A stretch of DNA of 64,000 bases from Cardiobacterium valvarum (lineage in GTDB: Bacteria; Pseudomonadota; Gammaproteobacteria; Cardiobacteriales; Cardiobacteriaceae): NCBI RefSeq assembly GCF_900460955.1, contig NZ_UFUW01000001.1, forward strand, positions 558,001 to 622,000, given 5' to 3'. The notes under the pieces were generated by a model. The model was not told the DNA's origin. It searched no databases and was given only the letters and a program-made list of their open reading frames with translations. The translations under genes were made by a program, and so were the position numbers. Shown here piece by piece: positions 7,443 to 15,836 of this stretch (its first letter is position 1; each line of letters begins with the position of its first letter).

Positions 7443-9026
7443 TTATTCCGGCAGGTATTTTTGCAGGGTGGTGCGCACGGCGCCGTTGCCGGCGAGCATA
7501 TCGCGCAGGTAACCCTCCACTTTTTCGCCGAGGCCGACGTCGTAGAGGTTGATGCCGAAGATGTCCGCATCGCTCAGCAGGGCGCGGACGTCGCCGAGGT
7601 GGGTGCTGCCGATGTGTACGTCTTTGAGTTTGCCCTGGGCTTCGGCGAGGCGCGGGTCGGGGCTGCAGGTGAAGGGCTTGCCGTTGTCGTCCACGCCGAG
7701 CAGGTAGCGGCACCAGCCGGCCAGCACCAGCGGGATGGCGGTGAGGTGGGTGGCGTTTACGCCGTGCGCCTTGATGGTGTGGCCGAAGCGGATGGCGAGT
7801 TTTTGCGAGGTGTCGGTGGCGATGCGCTGCGGGGTGTCGGGGATGTAGGGGTTGGGCAGGCGGATGTTGACGACTTCGTCGATGAATTGTTGCGGGTTCA
7901 GGATGCCGGGATCGACCACAACGGGCAGGCCTTCGCGGTAGCCGACGGCGCGCGCGAGGCGGACGAGCTCTTTGTCCTGCATTTCGGCGTGGATGCTGGT
8001 GTAGCCGAGCAGGCAGCCGTAGATGGCGAGCGCGGTATGGATGGGGTTCAGGCAGGTGGTGACTTTCATGGTCTCGACTTTGTTGACGGTGTCGCGGTCG
8101 GTGAAGTGCACGCCTGCTTTTTCCAGTGCGGGCCGGCCATTCGGGAAGTCGTCTTCGATGACGAGGTATTCGAGTTCTTCGGCGTTGACGTAGGGCGCGG
8201 TATAGCTGTGTTTGGCGGTTTCCAGCGGCGCGATGTCTTTAAGGCCGTCGGCGGCAAGCAGCGCGGCGACGCTGGCATCGGGGCGCGGGGTGATTTTGTC
8301 GATCATGGTCCAGGGGAAGCTGACGTGTTTGCTTTCCAGCCAGGCGACAAATTCGGGCGGGACGTGCCCGGTCTGCTGCCAGCCGTGCGCAAATTCGAGC
8401 ACGGTGGCGCGCAGTTTTTCGCCGTTATGCGACATGTTGTCCATGCTGACCAGCGCCAGCGGGGTGGCGCCTTTTTGCCAGCGGGTGTAGAGCAGGGTGA
8501 CGAGGTTGCCGATGTAGCTTTGCGGGCGGGCGGTGCCGCTTTCGAGGTCGCTTGCGACGGCCGGGTAGTAGTGGCCGTCCCGGTCTTTGATGTGGTAGCC
8601 CTTTTCGGTGATGGTGAGGCTGATGATTTGCAGGCTGGGGGTGGCGGCGATGTCGCGCAGGCGGTCAAGGTCGTCCTGCATGGTCAGCGATTCGGTGACG
8701 CTGGCGAGGATGATTTTGTCGAGGCTGCGGTCGCCTTTGAGGCGGACGTAGATGCTGAGGTTATCGTAGGGACGGTAGGCTTTCTGGATGATTTCGTCGT
8801 CGTAGCCTTCGGCGACGATGATGCCGGTCTCGGCGTCGCGCTGGTCAAGCAGCCGCTGTTGCAGGTTGGCCAGGAAGGCGCGGAAGATGTTGCCGGCACC
8901 GAGGTGCAGCCAGCGCGGCGTGGTGAGGGTGGCGGCGCGCACGCGCGGGATATCGTAGAGCGGCAGTTGGTAACCGCGTTCTTGCCAGTAGGCTTTGTTG
9001 AGCAGGCCGTTGTAGGTGAGTTTCAT
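7443..9026 (-). CDS. uxuB: Fructuronate reductase / D-mannonate oxidoreductase (mannitol dehydrogenase family)
   Basis: Interconverts D-fructuronate and D-mannonate with NAD(H). The 527-residue length suits polyol-specific long-chain dehydrogenases. The N-terminal Rossmann segment WLHLGAGNIFRAFLANLQQRL is followed by VSMDNMSHNGEKL in the catalytic core; the C-terminal domain has KVTTCLNPIHTALAIYG and the helical LAIRFGHTIKAHG. Assignment to UxuB rather than mannitol or tagaturonate enzymes is supported by uxuA, kdgK and eda nearby on the same strand. It is separated from uxuA by the duplicated lipoprotein/DUF4189 unit, so the catabolic genes are not contiguous. Confidence 0.88.
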   Translation of the reverse strand: MKLTYNGLLNKAYWQERGYQLPLYDIPRVRAATLTTPRWLHLGAGNIFRAFLANLQQRLLDQRDAETGIIVAEGYDDEIIQKAYRPYDNLSIYVRLKGDRSLDKIILASVTESLTMQDDLDRLRDIAATPSLQIISLTITEKGYHIKDRDGHYYPAVASDLESGTARPQSYIGNLVTLLYTRWQKGATPLALVSMDNMSHNGEKLRATVLEFAHGWQQTGHVPPEFVAWLESKHVSFPWTMIDKITPRPDASVAALLAADGLKDIAPLETAKHSYTAPYVNAEELEYLVIEDDFPNGRPALEKAGVHFTDRDTVNKVETMKVTTCLNPIHTALAIYGCLLGYTSIHAEMQDKELVRLARAVGYREGLPVVVDPGILNPQQFIDEVVNIRLPNPYIPDTPQRIATDTSQKLAIRFGHTIKAHGVNATHLTAIPLVLAGWCRYLLGVDDNGKPFTCSPDPRLAEAQGKLKDVHIGSTHLGDVRALLSDADIFGINLYDVGLGEKVEGYLRDMLAGNGAVRTTLQKYLPE

Positions 9027-9053
9027 GGTGTGTGTCCGTTGTTAAGGGTTGGG

Positions 9054-9875
9054 TTAGCGGAATTCGCCGAGGTTGCCCGGCAGGGCGCAGTAATATGCCT
9101 GCTCTTTAGCGGAGCGGGCGGAGCAGCTCGCCGCCAGGACAGCGGGATCGCTCTGGCAGCGGCTGAGGGCATCCGCGATGGGGGCAGCCACCATGGCGCG
9201 GGCGGTATCCCAGTCTTCGGCGTCAATGTGGCCGTGATAGCCTTTGCCGTAGGCGGTGTTGCCGTGATGCGCCTGGCGCGCGGTGTAGATGCGCACGCCG
9301 CTGTAATCGGTGAGCCAGCCGGCGGCGTAGGCGTTGCAGGTATTGCGGTACACGGCGGCGGTGGTGCAGGTGTCTTCCCCGCACTCTTCACGCAATTTGG
9401 CGTGAACGGCCGCTTCGCTGCCGGGCTGGTTGCGGAAGGTTCCCGCGCTGAACGCAACATACGGCAAGTAGGAGCCACTGCCGATGGGGCTGACTTCGTT
9501 CATCGCCATGCCGTCAAGATCGCCAGTTTGGTCGCGGTAGGCTTCCCAGCTGAACGGCAGCGGGTTGGCGTAATTATCGAGGATGATGTCGTTTTTATAG
9601 GCGATGGCGATGCCGCCGTAGCGGTCTTCGAGGCCGGTCATCGTCCATTCGGCAGGACGCGGGTTATCGACCACTTGCTGCGGTTGCCGGCAGCCATAGC
9701 CGTTGGCATCGCCGCAGTAGACCATATTGTGCTGTATCTGGTTCATCAGCTGTTGCTGCTGGAATTGTTGCTGCTGGTAGGTGGCGGCAGCGCTTTGCTG
9801 CATCAGCTGCTCCGGAGTTTGCGCGCAGGCGGCGCCACCGAGCAGGGCGAGGAGGAGGTAGGGGTATTGCGGCAT
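9054..9875 (-). CDS. Exported DUF4189-like protein (paralogue B)
   Basis: 273 residues with signal MPQYPYLLLALLGGAACAQ (possible lipobox-like GAAC), then a Gln-rich stretch YQQQQFQQQQL, RYGGIAIAYKNDI, and the conserved CTTAAVYRNTCNAYAAGWLTDYSGVRIYTARQAHHGN. A late run of cysteines (RCQSDPAVLAASC, YYCALPGN) suggests disulphides. ATG at 9875 is chosen because GAGGA lies 8 bases before it; a longer frame upstream overlaps the small lipoprotein gene. Very close to paralogue C (10085-10900); both share pattern similarity to DUF4189. Envelope localisation is inferred; function unknown. Confidence 0.72.
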   Translation of the reverse strand: MPQYPYLLLALLGGAACAQTPEQLMQQSAAATYQQQQFQQQQLMNQIQHNMVYCGDANGYGCRQPQQVVDNPRPAEWTMTGLEDRYGGIAIAYKNDIILDNYANPLPFSWEAYRDQTGDLDGMAMNEVSPIGSGSYLPYVAFSAGTFRNQPGSEAAVHAKLREECGEDTCTTAAVYRNTCNAYAAGWLTDYSGVRIYTARQAHHGNTAYGKGYHGHIDAEDWDTARAMVAAPIADALSRCQSDPAVLAASCSARSAKEQAYYCALPGNLGEFR

Positions 9876-9886
9876 GATGGTAATCC

Positions 9887-10057
9887 TCAGGGTTGCGGGA
9901 CGCTGTAACAGCCGACGTTGTATTTGCATTCGACGATGCTGTCGGCCCCGTAAAGGATTTCGCCGGGCGTGGCCTGGAAGGTACCGCGCCCATCGGGGCC
10001 GAGGGACAGGCAGCCGCTGAGGAGCAGCATGGCGGGAAGGCAGAGGAGGGTTTTCAT
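9887..10057 (-). CDS. 56-residue lipoprotein, copy 1
   Basis: Translation begins MKTLLCLPAMLLLSGCLSLG, a signal peptide with lipobox LLSGC, and ends CKYNVGCYSVPQP. It lies 11 bases upstream of the DUF4189-like gene. A second copy at 10912-11082 differs at only three residues that I can see, and has the same length. The small size and two cysteines after lipidation suggest an envelope anchor or partner of the DUF4189-like protein (inference). Confidence 0.75.
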   Translation of the reverse strand: MKTLLCLPAMLLLSGCLSLGPDGRGTFQATPGEILYGADSIVECKYNVGCYSVPQP

Positions 10058-10084
10058 GGCACGTGCCTGTTGTCAGGGGTGGGG

Positions 10085-10900
10085 TTAGCGGTATTCGCCG
10101 AGTTTCTTCGGCAGGGCACACTCCTTTGCTTGATCGGGCGGCGCGGTGCAGCTTGCCGCCAGGACGGCAGGATCGCTCTGGCAGCGGCTGAGGGCATCCG
10201 CGACGGGGGCCTCAATCATAGTGTGGGCGGTACGCCTCTCTTCGGGGTCGGTGTGGCCGTACCAGCCCTTGCCGTAGGCGGTGTTGCCGTGATGCGCCTG
10301 GCGCGCGGTGTAGATGCGTACGCCGCTGTAATCGGGTAACCAGCCGACGGCAACGGCGTTACAGACGTTGCGGTACACGGTGGCGACGATGCAGGCGTCT
10401 TCCCCGCACTCTTCGCGCAGTTTGGCGCGGACGTCCGCTTCACTGCCGGGCTGGTTGCGGAAGGTACCTGCTCTGTATATGCGGAACGGCGAATAGAATC
10501 CGAAAGGGCTGACTTCGTGCATCGCCATACCATCAATAATGGAGGTGTAGTCGCGGTAGGCTTCCCAGCTGAACGGCAGCGGGTTGGAGTAATCGTCAAG
10601 GATGATGTCATTTCTATAGGCGATGGCGATGCCGCCATAGCTGTCTTCGAGGCCGGTCATCGTCCATTCGGCGGGGCGCGAGTTATCGACTTCTTGCTGC
10701 GGTTGCCGGCAGCCATGGCCATAGGCATCGCCGCAGCGGGCGATGTTGTCGAAGATGTGTCCCATCATTTGCTGCTGCTGAATTTGTTGTTGCTGGACGG
10801 CAGCAGCGGCGCTTTGCTCCATCATCTGCGTAGGCGTGAGAGCTTGCGCGCAGGCGGCGCCACCGAGCAGGGCGAGAAAGAGGTAGGGGTATCGCGGCAT
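10085..10900 (-). CDS. Exported DUF4189-like protein (paralogue C)
   Basis: 271 residues, signal MPRYPYLFLALLGGAACAQA, Gln-rich VQQQQIQQQQMM, IARCGDAYGHGC, YGGIAIAYRNDI and YRNVCNAVAVGWLPDYSGVR. It aligns over its whole length with paralogue B and shares GDAxGHGC with paralogue A, so B and C are a recent tandem pair and A an older copy. The start at 10900 mirrors that of paralogue B. The gene is 11 bases downstream of the second 56-residue lipoprotein gene. Confidence 0.72.
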   Translation of the reverse strand: MPRYPYLFLALLGGAACAQALTPTQMMEQSAAAAVQQQQIQQQQMMGHIFDNIARCGDAYGHGCRQPQQEVDNSRPAEWTMTGLEDSYGGIAIAYRNDIILDDYSNPLPFSWEAYRDYTSIIDGMAMHEVSPFGFYSPFRIYRAGTFRNQPGSEADVRAKLREECGEDACIVATVYRNVCNAVAVGWLPDYSGVRIYTARQAHHGNTAYGKGWYGHTDPEERRTAHTMIEAPVADALSRCQSDPAVLAASCTAPPDQAKECALPKKLGEYR

Positions 10901-10911
10901 GATGGCAATCC

Positions 10912-11082
10912 TCAGGGTTGCGGGACGCTGTAACAGCCGACGTTGTATTTGCATTCGATGATGCTGTCGGCCCCGTAAAGAATTTCGCCGGGCGTGGCCT
11001 GGAAGGTGCCGCGCCCATCGGGGCCGAGGGACAGGCAGCCGCTGAGTAGCAGCATGACGGGAAGGCAGAGGATGATTTTCAT
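10912..11082 (-). CDS. 56-residue lipoprotein, copy 2
   Basis: Begins MKIILCLPVMLLLSGCLSLG and is otherwise nearly identical to copy 1 (GPDGRGTFQATPGEILYGAD then SIIECKYNVGCYSVPQP). A good ribosome-binding site GGGAGA precedes ATG by 4 bases. It is the promoter-proximal gene of the duplicated unit. Confidence 0.75.
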   Translation of the reverse strand: MKIILCLPVMLLLSGCLSLGPDGRGTFQATPGEILYGADSIIECKYNVGCYSVPQP

Positions 11083-11112
11083 GGTGTCTCCCTGGGTTGG
11101 TAAGTATCTGGC

Positions 11113-11682
11113 TTAGCGGCTATCCGGGCAGCGCAGGGTCGCGAGGATTTGCGCCGCCTGCGGCTGGAAGTCTTTTTGCGCATTTTGTGCAGCGGTGAAG
11201 AGGTGTGCACCGTCGGCGGTCGCGGGGTGATGTTCGCCGTATTGCAGTCCGGCGAAGCCGCAGGGCAGCGGCTGGTAGCGCATCAGGTTGCTTTCGTAGC
11301 CGGCAAAGTGCGGATGTCTGGGCTGGGGCGGGTAGAGCATGGTGAGTTGCAGGGCGCCATCCCGTTTGTTCAGGCGGTAGCGGACATTTTCCTGTTTGAG
11401 CAGACGCTCCATGTTGGCGGCAAAATCGTCAAAGGTTTTTCCTTCGGTCACGAACATCAGGGTGAGCAGCTTGCTCCAGCCATAGTCCCGTTCGTCGCGC
11501 AGGTAGTACTCGCCGCTTTCGCCGTCCCAATGTTGCAGGCGATAGGTTTGCCCGTTGTATTGCAGGCTTTGCGGAACGCCGGCGGGCAGTTGCGCAACGG
11601 GTGAATCCTGGACGCTACTGTTGTTGTCACGCAGGCAGCCGCCGAGCAGCAGGGCGAAGGTCAGGCAGAGGATGGTCTTCAT
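11113..11682 (-). CDS. Lipoprotein of unknown function
   Basis: 189 residues starting MKTILCLTFALLLGGCLRD, a signal peptide with lipobox LLGGC. The start at 11682 is preceded by GGAGA with 5-base spacing, better than upstream alternatives. The body has SGEYYLRDERDYGWSKLLTL and an apparently soluble alpha/beta composition, ending in AQILATLRCPDSR. No family recognised. Its signal peptide resembles those of the 56-residue lipoproteins 31 bases downstream, so the three could be one transcript. Confidence 0.65.
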   Translation of the reverse strand: MKTILCLTFALLLGGCLRDNNSSVQDSPVAQLPAGVPQSLQYNGQTYRLQHWDGESGEYYLRDERDYGWSKLLTLMFVTEGKTFDDFAANMERLLKQENVRYRLNKRDGALQLTMLYPPQPRHPHFAGYESNLMRYQPLPCGFAGLQYGEHHPATADGAHLFTAAQNAQKDFQPQAAQILATLRCPDSR

Positions 11683-11781
11683 GGGGTTCTCCGGTGGGGC
11701 ATTGAGCGGTGCATTATCACGGTGCGGCTTTGTGTACGGCAAACTTTTGCCGCTGGTGGCAGAAGCAGTTTACCAGCGGCT

Positions 11782-11876
11782 GCCAAGCGGCGTGGTTACT
11801 GGGCCCGCCAAGCGGCGTGGTTACTGGCCCCGCCAAGCGGCGTAGTTACTGGGCCCGCCAAGCGGCGTGGTTACTG
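11782..11876 (+). repeat. 25-bp tandem repeat array, 4 copies
   Basis: Four direct copies of GCCAAGCGGCGTGGTTACTG plus GGCCC, with one A/G change in copy 3. The array abuts the stop codon of uxuA. The rest of the gap to the lipoprotein gene (11683-11781) contains no recognisable feature. Confidence 0.92.
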
Positions 11877-11880
11877 CGTT

Positions 11881-12960
11881 TCAGGCCTTACCCTTGCGTT
11901 TCTCGCATTCATCCCACACGCCCTCTACATACATGACGCCGAGGGCGCGATCGTAAAGACCGTAGCCGGGGCGGCACTGTTCCCCCCAAATGTGGCGGCC
12001 ATGATCGGGGCGCCAGTAGCCGGTGAAGCCCACGTCGTGATAAGTGCGCACGATTTCGGCGATGTCGAGCGAGCCGTCGCTGCTCAGGTGCGAAGTTTCG
12101 ATGAAGTCGCCGTTGTCAAAACGCTTGATGTTGCGGATGTGGGCGAAAGGGATGCGGTCGTGGAAATCACGAATCATCTGCGGGAGGTCGTTGTCCGGAT
12201 TCGGGCCGAGCGCACCGCTGCACAGGGTCAGGCCATTGCTGGGGCTGTCCACCATTTCCACAATGGCTTTGAGGTCGGCGTGATTCTTGACGATACGCGG
12301 CAGGCCGAAGATGGAAAATGGCGGATCGTCCGGATGGATGCCCATTTTGATGCCGGCGGCTTCGGCGGTTGGGATGATGGCTTCGAGGAAGTATTTGAGG
12401 TTTTTGCGCAAATCGTCTTCGCTCACGTCTTTATAAGCGTCAAAGAGCTTGTCGAGATGCGCGAGCCGCTCCGGTTCCCAGCCGGGCAGGGTCAGCCCTT
12501 GCGAACCTTTGGCGACGCTTTTTACCAGCTGCTTCGGATCAAGGTCTTTCATCGCACCGTGATCGTAGAAGAGCGCAGTTGAGCCGTCGCCATTGAAACT
12601 GGGGTGGAAGAGGTCGGTGCGCATCCAGTCGAAAACGGGCATGAAGTTGTAGCAGACGACCTTCACCCCGTGCTTGCCGAGATTTTTCAGGCTTTCTTTA
12701 TAGTTTTCAATGTATTGCTCGCGCTCCGGCAGGCCGAGCTTGATCGCTTCGTGAACGTTGACGCTTTCGACGACGTCGATATTGAGGCCGTATTTCGCTG
12801 CCTGTTCTTTGACTTCGATGATGCGGTTTTCCGGCCAGACTTCACCGGCAGCCATATCGTGCAGCGCCCAAACGACGCCGGTCATGCTGGGGATTTGCCG
12901 GATGGCTTCGAGGGATACGGTGTCGTTGCCTTCGCCGTACCAGCGGAATGTGGTTTTCAT
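11881..12960 (-). CDS. uxuA: Mannonate dehydratase
   Basis: Dehydrates D-mannonate to 2-dehydro-3-deoxygluconate (KDG), a metal-dependent TIM-barrel enzyme. The 359 residues show the UxuA landmarks MKTTFRWYGEGNDTVSL, VVWALHD, GIHPDDPPFSIFGLPRI, LCSGALGPNPDNDL, HIRNIKRF and YWRPDHGRHIW; the conserved His, Cys and Asp residues in these motifs would bind the metal. A strong ribosome-binding site AAGGAG lies 6 bases before ATG. The dehydrogenase gene is 9 bases upstream, so both belong to the TRAP-transporter operon. Confidence 0.95.
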   Translation of the reverse strand: MKTTFRWYGEGNDTVSLEAIRQIPSMTGVVWALHDMAAGEVWPENRIIEVKEQAAKYGLNIDVVESVNVHEAIKLGLPEREQYIENYKESLKNLGKHGVKVVCYNFMPVFDWMRTDLFHPSFNGDGSTALFYDHGAMKDLDPKQLVKSVAKGSQGLTLPGWEPERLAHLDKLFDAYKDVSEDDLRKNLKYFLEAIIPTAEAAGIKMGIHPDDPPFSIFGLPRIVKNHADLKAIVEMVDSPSNGLTLCSGALGPNPDNDLPQMIRDFHDRIPFAHIRNIKRFDNGDFIETSHLSSDGSLDIAEIVRTYHDVGFTGYWRPDHGRHIWGEQCRPGYGLYDRALGVMYVEGVWDECEKRKGKA

Positions 12961-12969
12961 ATCAGCTCC

Positions 12970-13989
12970 TTACCATTCAAGAAGAATTTTGCAGACTTTG
13001 CTCTTGTCCGTGCGCAGTTGCTCAAAGGCTCGGGCAATGTCGGTGAATTTGAAAGTGTGGGTGTGCATCAGCGCCGGCTTGACTTTGCCCTGTTCAAAGA
13101 GGGCAATGACTTCGGGGAAGCGGTGATTGTTGACGCGGGTGCCGAAGACGTTGATGCCTTTCTTGGTGAACGCCGCCTGCGGGATTTCCGATGGCGTGCT
13201 GCCGGTGCCGAGGACGACGAAGCGGCCAGAGGGCGCAAGCAGATCAAGCGCATCAAGGATGCTCTGCGGCGAGCAGACGGCATCGGCGAGAACGTGGGCA
13301 CCGTCGCCGTTGGTGAAGCCCATGACGGCGGTTTTCAGGTCTTCTTCCTTGACGTTGACGGTGCGGTCCGCGCCCATTTCGCGAGCGAGCGCCAAACGCT
13401 GCGGGAAAATATCGGTAATCAGCACCTCCGCCCCTTTGGCGCGGGCCACCTGCATGATGGCAAGCCCTGCTGGGCCGGCACCGAAGACCACCACCTTATC
13501 GCCGGCGGCAGTAGAGGCACGGGCATTGACCTCAGCACCGACGGAATACGGCTCAACCAGGCAGGCTTCCGCCTCGCTCAGTTTGCTCTTGTCAAGCTTG
13601 TACACCATCTTGCGCGATGCCTTGAAATACTCGGCAAAACCGCCGTCGCGGTGTACGCCGGTCACTTCCAAATCCTTGCAGACATTGTGATGTCCCGTAC
13701 GGCAGGCATAGCAGTGACCGCAACTGTTGACGATATCGATCGAAACCAGATCGCCTGGAGCGAGGTCATGCACGCTGCTGCCGACCGCTTCGACAATACC
13801 GGAAAATTCATGACCAATAATGCGCGGATACGTGGCAAACGAATTGCTACCGCTAAAAATACCGATATCCGAACCGCAAATGCCGCCATAACGGACCTTG
13901 ATTAAGACATCATCCGCTGCCGTAATCTCCGGCTTGGGCACATCAACAATTTCGACTGCAAGCGGGGCTCGCACCAAAACAGCTTTCAT
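12970..13989 (-). CDS. Zinc-dependent alcohol dehydrogenase, probable L-gulonate/L-galactonate 5-dehydrogenase type
   Basis: 339-residue medium-chain dehydrogenase. Catalytic zinc ligands are in GGICGSDIG (Cys) and IIGHEFSGIVEAVG (His-Glu); the structural zinc site is CGHCYACRTGHHNVC; the NAD-binding motif is VVFGAGPAGLAIMQVA. ATG at 13989 has AGAGG 6 bases upstream; a GTG one codon earlier is not needed. Family members in uxuA/TRAP clusters (RspB and LgoD types) oxidise L-gulonate or L-galactonate to fructuronate or tagaturonate. The context here, beside uxuA and upstream of uxuB, supports the gulonate-type reaction, but the exact substrate is inferred. Confidence 0.8.
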   Translation of the reverse strand: MKAVLVRAPLAVEIVDVPKPEITAADDVLIKVRYGGICGSDIGIFSGSNSFATYPRIIGHEFSGIVEAVGSSVHDLAPGDLVSIDIVNSCGHCYACRTGHHNVCKDLEVTGVHRDGGFAEYFKASRKMVYKLDKSKLSEAEACLVEPYSVGAEVNARASTAAGDKVVVFGAGPAGLAIMQVARAKGAEVLITDIFPQRLALAREMGADRTVNVKEEDLKTAVMGFTNGDGAHVLADAVCSPQSILDALDLLAPSGRFVVLGTGSTPSEIPQAAFTKKGINVFGTRVNNHRFPEVIALFEQGKVKPALMHTHTFKFTDIARAFEQLRTDKSKVCKILLEW

Positions 13990-13998
13990 CACATACCT

Positions 13999-15276
13999 CT
14001 AATTTTTCAGTAAAGAAGGCAACCAGGTGGATAATGCCGGAATATAAGAAACCAGCATCAAGACAATCAGGTTGGTCACAATATAAGGAATTAATGCCTT
14101 GACTACCCGCATCAGTGGTTCACGGGCAATATTGGCACATACGAAAAGGCAAACGCCAACCGGCGGAGTTGACAGGCCAATCATCAGATTGAGCACGGCA
14201 AAGACGGCAAAATGAATCGGGTCAATACCCACGCCCTGCGCTACCGTTAAAAGTGGGATAAAGAGAATAATTAGCGCAGCAATCGTCTCCATAAACATCC
14301 CGACAAAAACCAGGACGATATTCAGCAGCAAAATTACCAAATACTTGTTGGTGGTCAGTGATAACACCGTATCGGCAATCATCTGCGGAATATGTTCGGA
14401 AACGAGAATCCAGCCAAAGACATTGGCTGTACCGACCAACAGCAGAATGGCTGCTGAAGAAACCGCGCTATCAATTAATAGGGTCGGGATTCTTCTCAGT
14501 GGCAATTCGCGATAAATTAGATGGCCGACCGCAATGGCATACACAGCGGCAACAATGGATGTTTCCGTTGGTGTGGCAAAACCGCTGACCATACCACCGA
14601 CAATTAATGCTGTCATGGCGAGCGCCCAGAAGGCACCCACAAATGTTTGCCAGAGATGAAACCAGCCCTGCCAGGGATGACGTGGGTAATGATTGCGCAC
14701 GGAAAGAATGTAAGTAACGATTAACATCCCTACACCGAGCAACAAACCAGGAATAATACCGGCAATAAACATCTTGCCAACGGAAATGCCCGATAGTGCA
14801 CCAACAATAATCATCGGCACCGATGGCGGAATAATCGGGCCAATCGTGGATGATGCAGAAGTCACCGCTGCGGAAAAATCTGCCGGATAACCGGCGCGCT
14901 TCATCCCCGGAATCATCATGCCGCCGATGGAAGCGGCATCAGCCAGCGCCGTACCGGAAATACCACCGAACAGCATGGAAGAAGCGACATTCGTCATCCC
15001 CAAACCGCCACGCATCCAGCCGACGCCTGCCTGGGCAAAACTGATAATGCGCGGCGTAATCCCGCCCGCATTCATCAAATTCCCGGCCAGCACAAAACCC
15101 GGAATACAGAGCAGGACATAAATATCCATGCCGGCAAACATCTTTTGCGGAACTACCACCAGCGGGATTCCGGCACTGACAATATAAACCAATGAGGCCA
15201 CGCCTAAAGTCACGGCAACCGGCACACCAATCAATAAACCAAGCAGAAAAACTGCTGTCAACAAGAACAGGCTCAT
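13999..15276 (-). CDS. TRAP transporter large membrane subunit (DctM type)
   Basis: 425 residues, almost entirely hydrophobic, of the DctM family: N-terminal LLGLLIGVPVAVTLGVASLVY, the conserved SSTIGPIIPPSVPMIIVG, GLSTPPVGVCLFVCANIA and a C-terminal helix before the end LPSLLKN. It forms the sodium-driven channel with the DctQ subunit. It overlaps the small-subunit gene by ATGA (15273-15276), indicating translational coupling. Base composition is clearly more AT-rich than the flanking genes (one 60-base line is only one third G+C), suggesting separate ancestry of the transporter genes. Confidence 0.92.
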   Translation of the reverse strand: MSLFLLTAVFLLGLLIGVPVAVTLGVASLVYIVSAGIPLVVVPQKMFAGMDIYVLLCIPGFVLAGNLMNAGGITPRIISFAQAGVGWMRGGLGMTNVASSMLFGGISGTALADAASIGGMMIPGMKRAGYPADFSAAVTSASSTIGPIIPPSVPMIIVGALSGISVGKMFIAGIIPGLLLGVGMLIVTYILSVRNHYPRHPWQGWFHLWQTFVGAFWALAMTALIVGGMVSGFATPTETSIVAAVYAIAVGHLIYRELPLRRIPTLLIDSAVSSAAILLLVGTANVFGWILVSEHIPQMIADTVLSLTTNKYLVILLLNIVLVFVGMFMETIAALIILFIPLLTVAQGVGIDPIHFAVFAVLNLMIGLSTPPVGVCLFVCANIAREPLMRVVKALIPYIVTNLIVLMLVSYIPALSTWLPSLLKN

Positions 15277-15785
15277 GGCAATTCCTCTTCTTCTTTCAAT
15301 TCAGGGTGCCCATCCAATTTACCGCACAGCATCCCGATAATGCGGATGCCGGAAGTCAAAGCGAGGGTTGCCAGCAAAATAAAGACACTGGCATGAATAT
15401 AGGCCATCTTGATAAAAGGCATCGAGGGTGAAGTCTGTATCATGCCGATTTTGGTAAAACGCCAGGCGGGCTCAATCAGCATCACTGCGAAGATAAAAAC
15501 CGTCACTGCCGCCAATAAGCGCATAACCCAAGGCAGACGCCCTGGCAAATGTTCGGACAATAAATCCACATTGACCATTACCCCTGTCCACAGCGATAAC
15601 GCTGCGCCAAAGCCACCAATATAAAGCAGGGCATAGCGGGTAACCTCCTCCGTCCATACCGGTGAACCGTCACTGCTGAAAGTCCGCATCACGACCTGAA
15701 TCAATACTGCAGCCATTAATACGGCGAAAGCAAGCCCCGTCGCCCAGCGCAAAACACTGCTTACGAGTTGAATTAATCTGGACAT
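15273..15785 (-). CDS. TRAP transporter small membrane subunit (DctQ type)
   Basis: 170 residues with four predicted membrane helices and the family segment VVMRTFSSDGSPVWTEEVTRYALLY. The start at 15785 (MSRLIQLVSSVLRW) is chosen because AAAGG precedes it; an upstream frame extension lacks a site. It couples by a 4-base overlap to the large subunit. Together with the binding protein upstream it would import a sugar acid. Confidence 0.88.
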   Translation of the reverse strand: MSRLIQLVSSVLRWATGLAFAVLMAAVLIQVVMRTFSSDGSPVWTEEVTRYALLYIGGFGAALSLWTGVMVNVDLLSEHLPGRLPWVMRLLAAVTVFIFAVMLIEPAWRFTKIGMIQTSPSMPFIKMAYIHASVFILLATLALTSGIRIIGMLCGKLDGHPELKEEEELP

Positions 15786-15836
15786 AATTCTTTTCCTTTC
15801 AGGGGAAAGTCCGGGATATTCCCCGGACAATTATCA

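Larger units (their letters stand above)
9054..11082 (-). repeat. Tandem duplication of a two-gene unit (about 1.03 kb)
   Basis: The unit [56-residue lipoprotein - 11-base gap - DUF4189-like gene] occurs twice in direct order at 10085-11082 and 9054-10057. Gap lengths, start contexts and much of the DNA are conserved (for example the 5' ends of both small genes and the block around GTTGCGGGACGCTGTAACAG). The offset between corresponding stops is 1031 bases. Confidence 0.85.

Noticed and set aside
6981-9908. A 975-residue + strand frame covering uxuB antisense
   Set aside because: It mirrors uxuB and nearby genes on the other strand, is low-complexity (Val/Gly/Asp-rich), and has no family signature. 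It is a GC-bias artefact.
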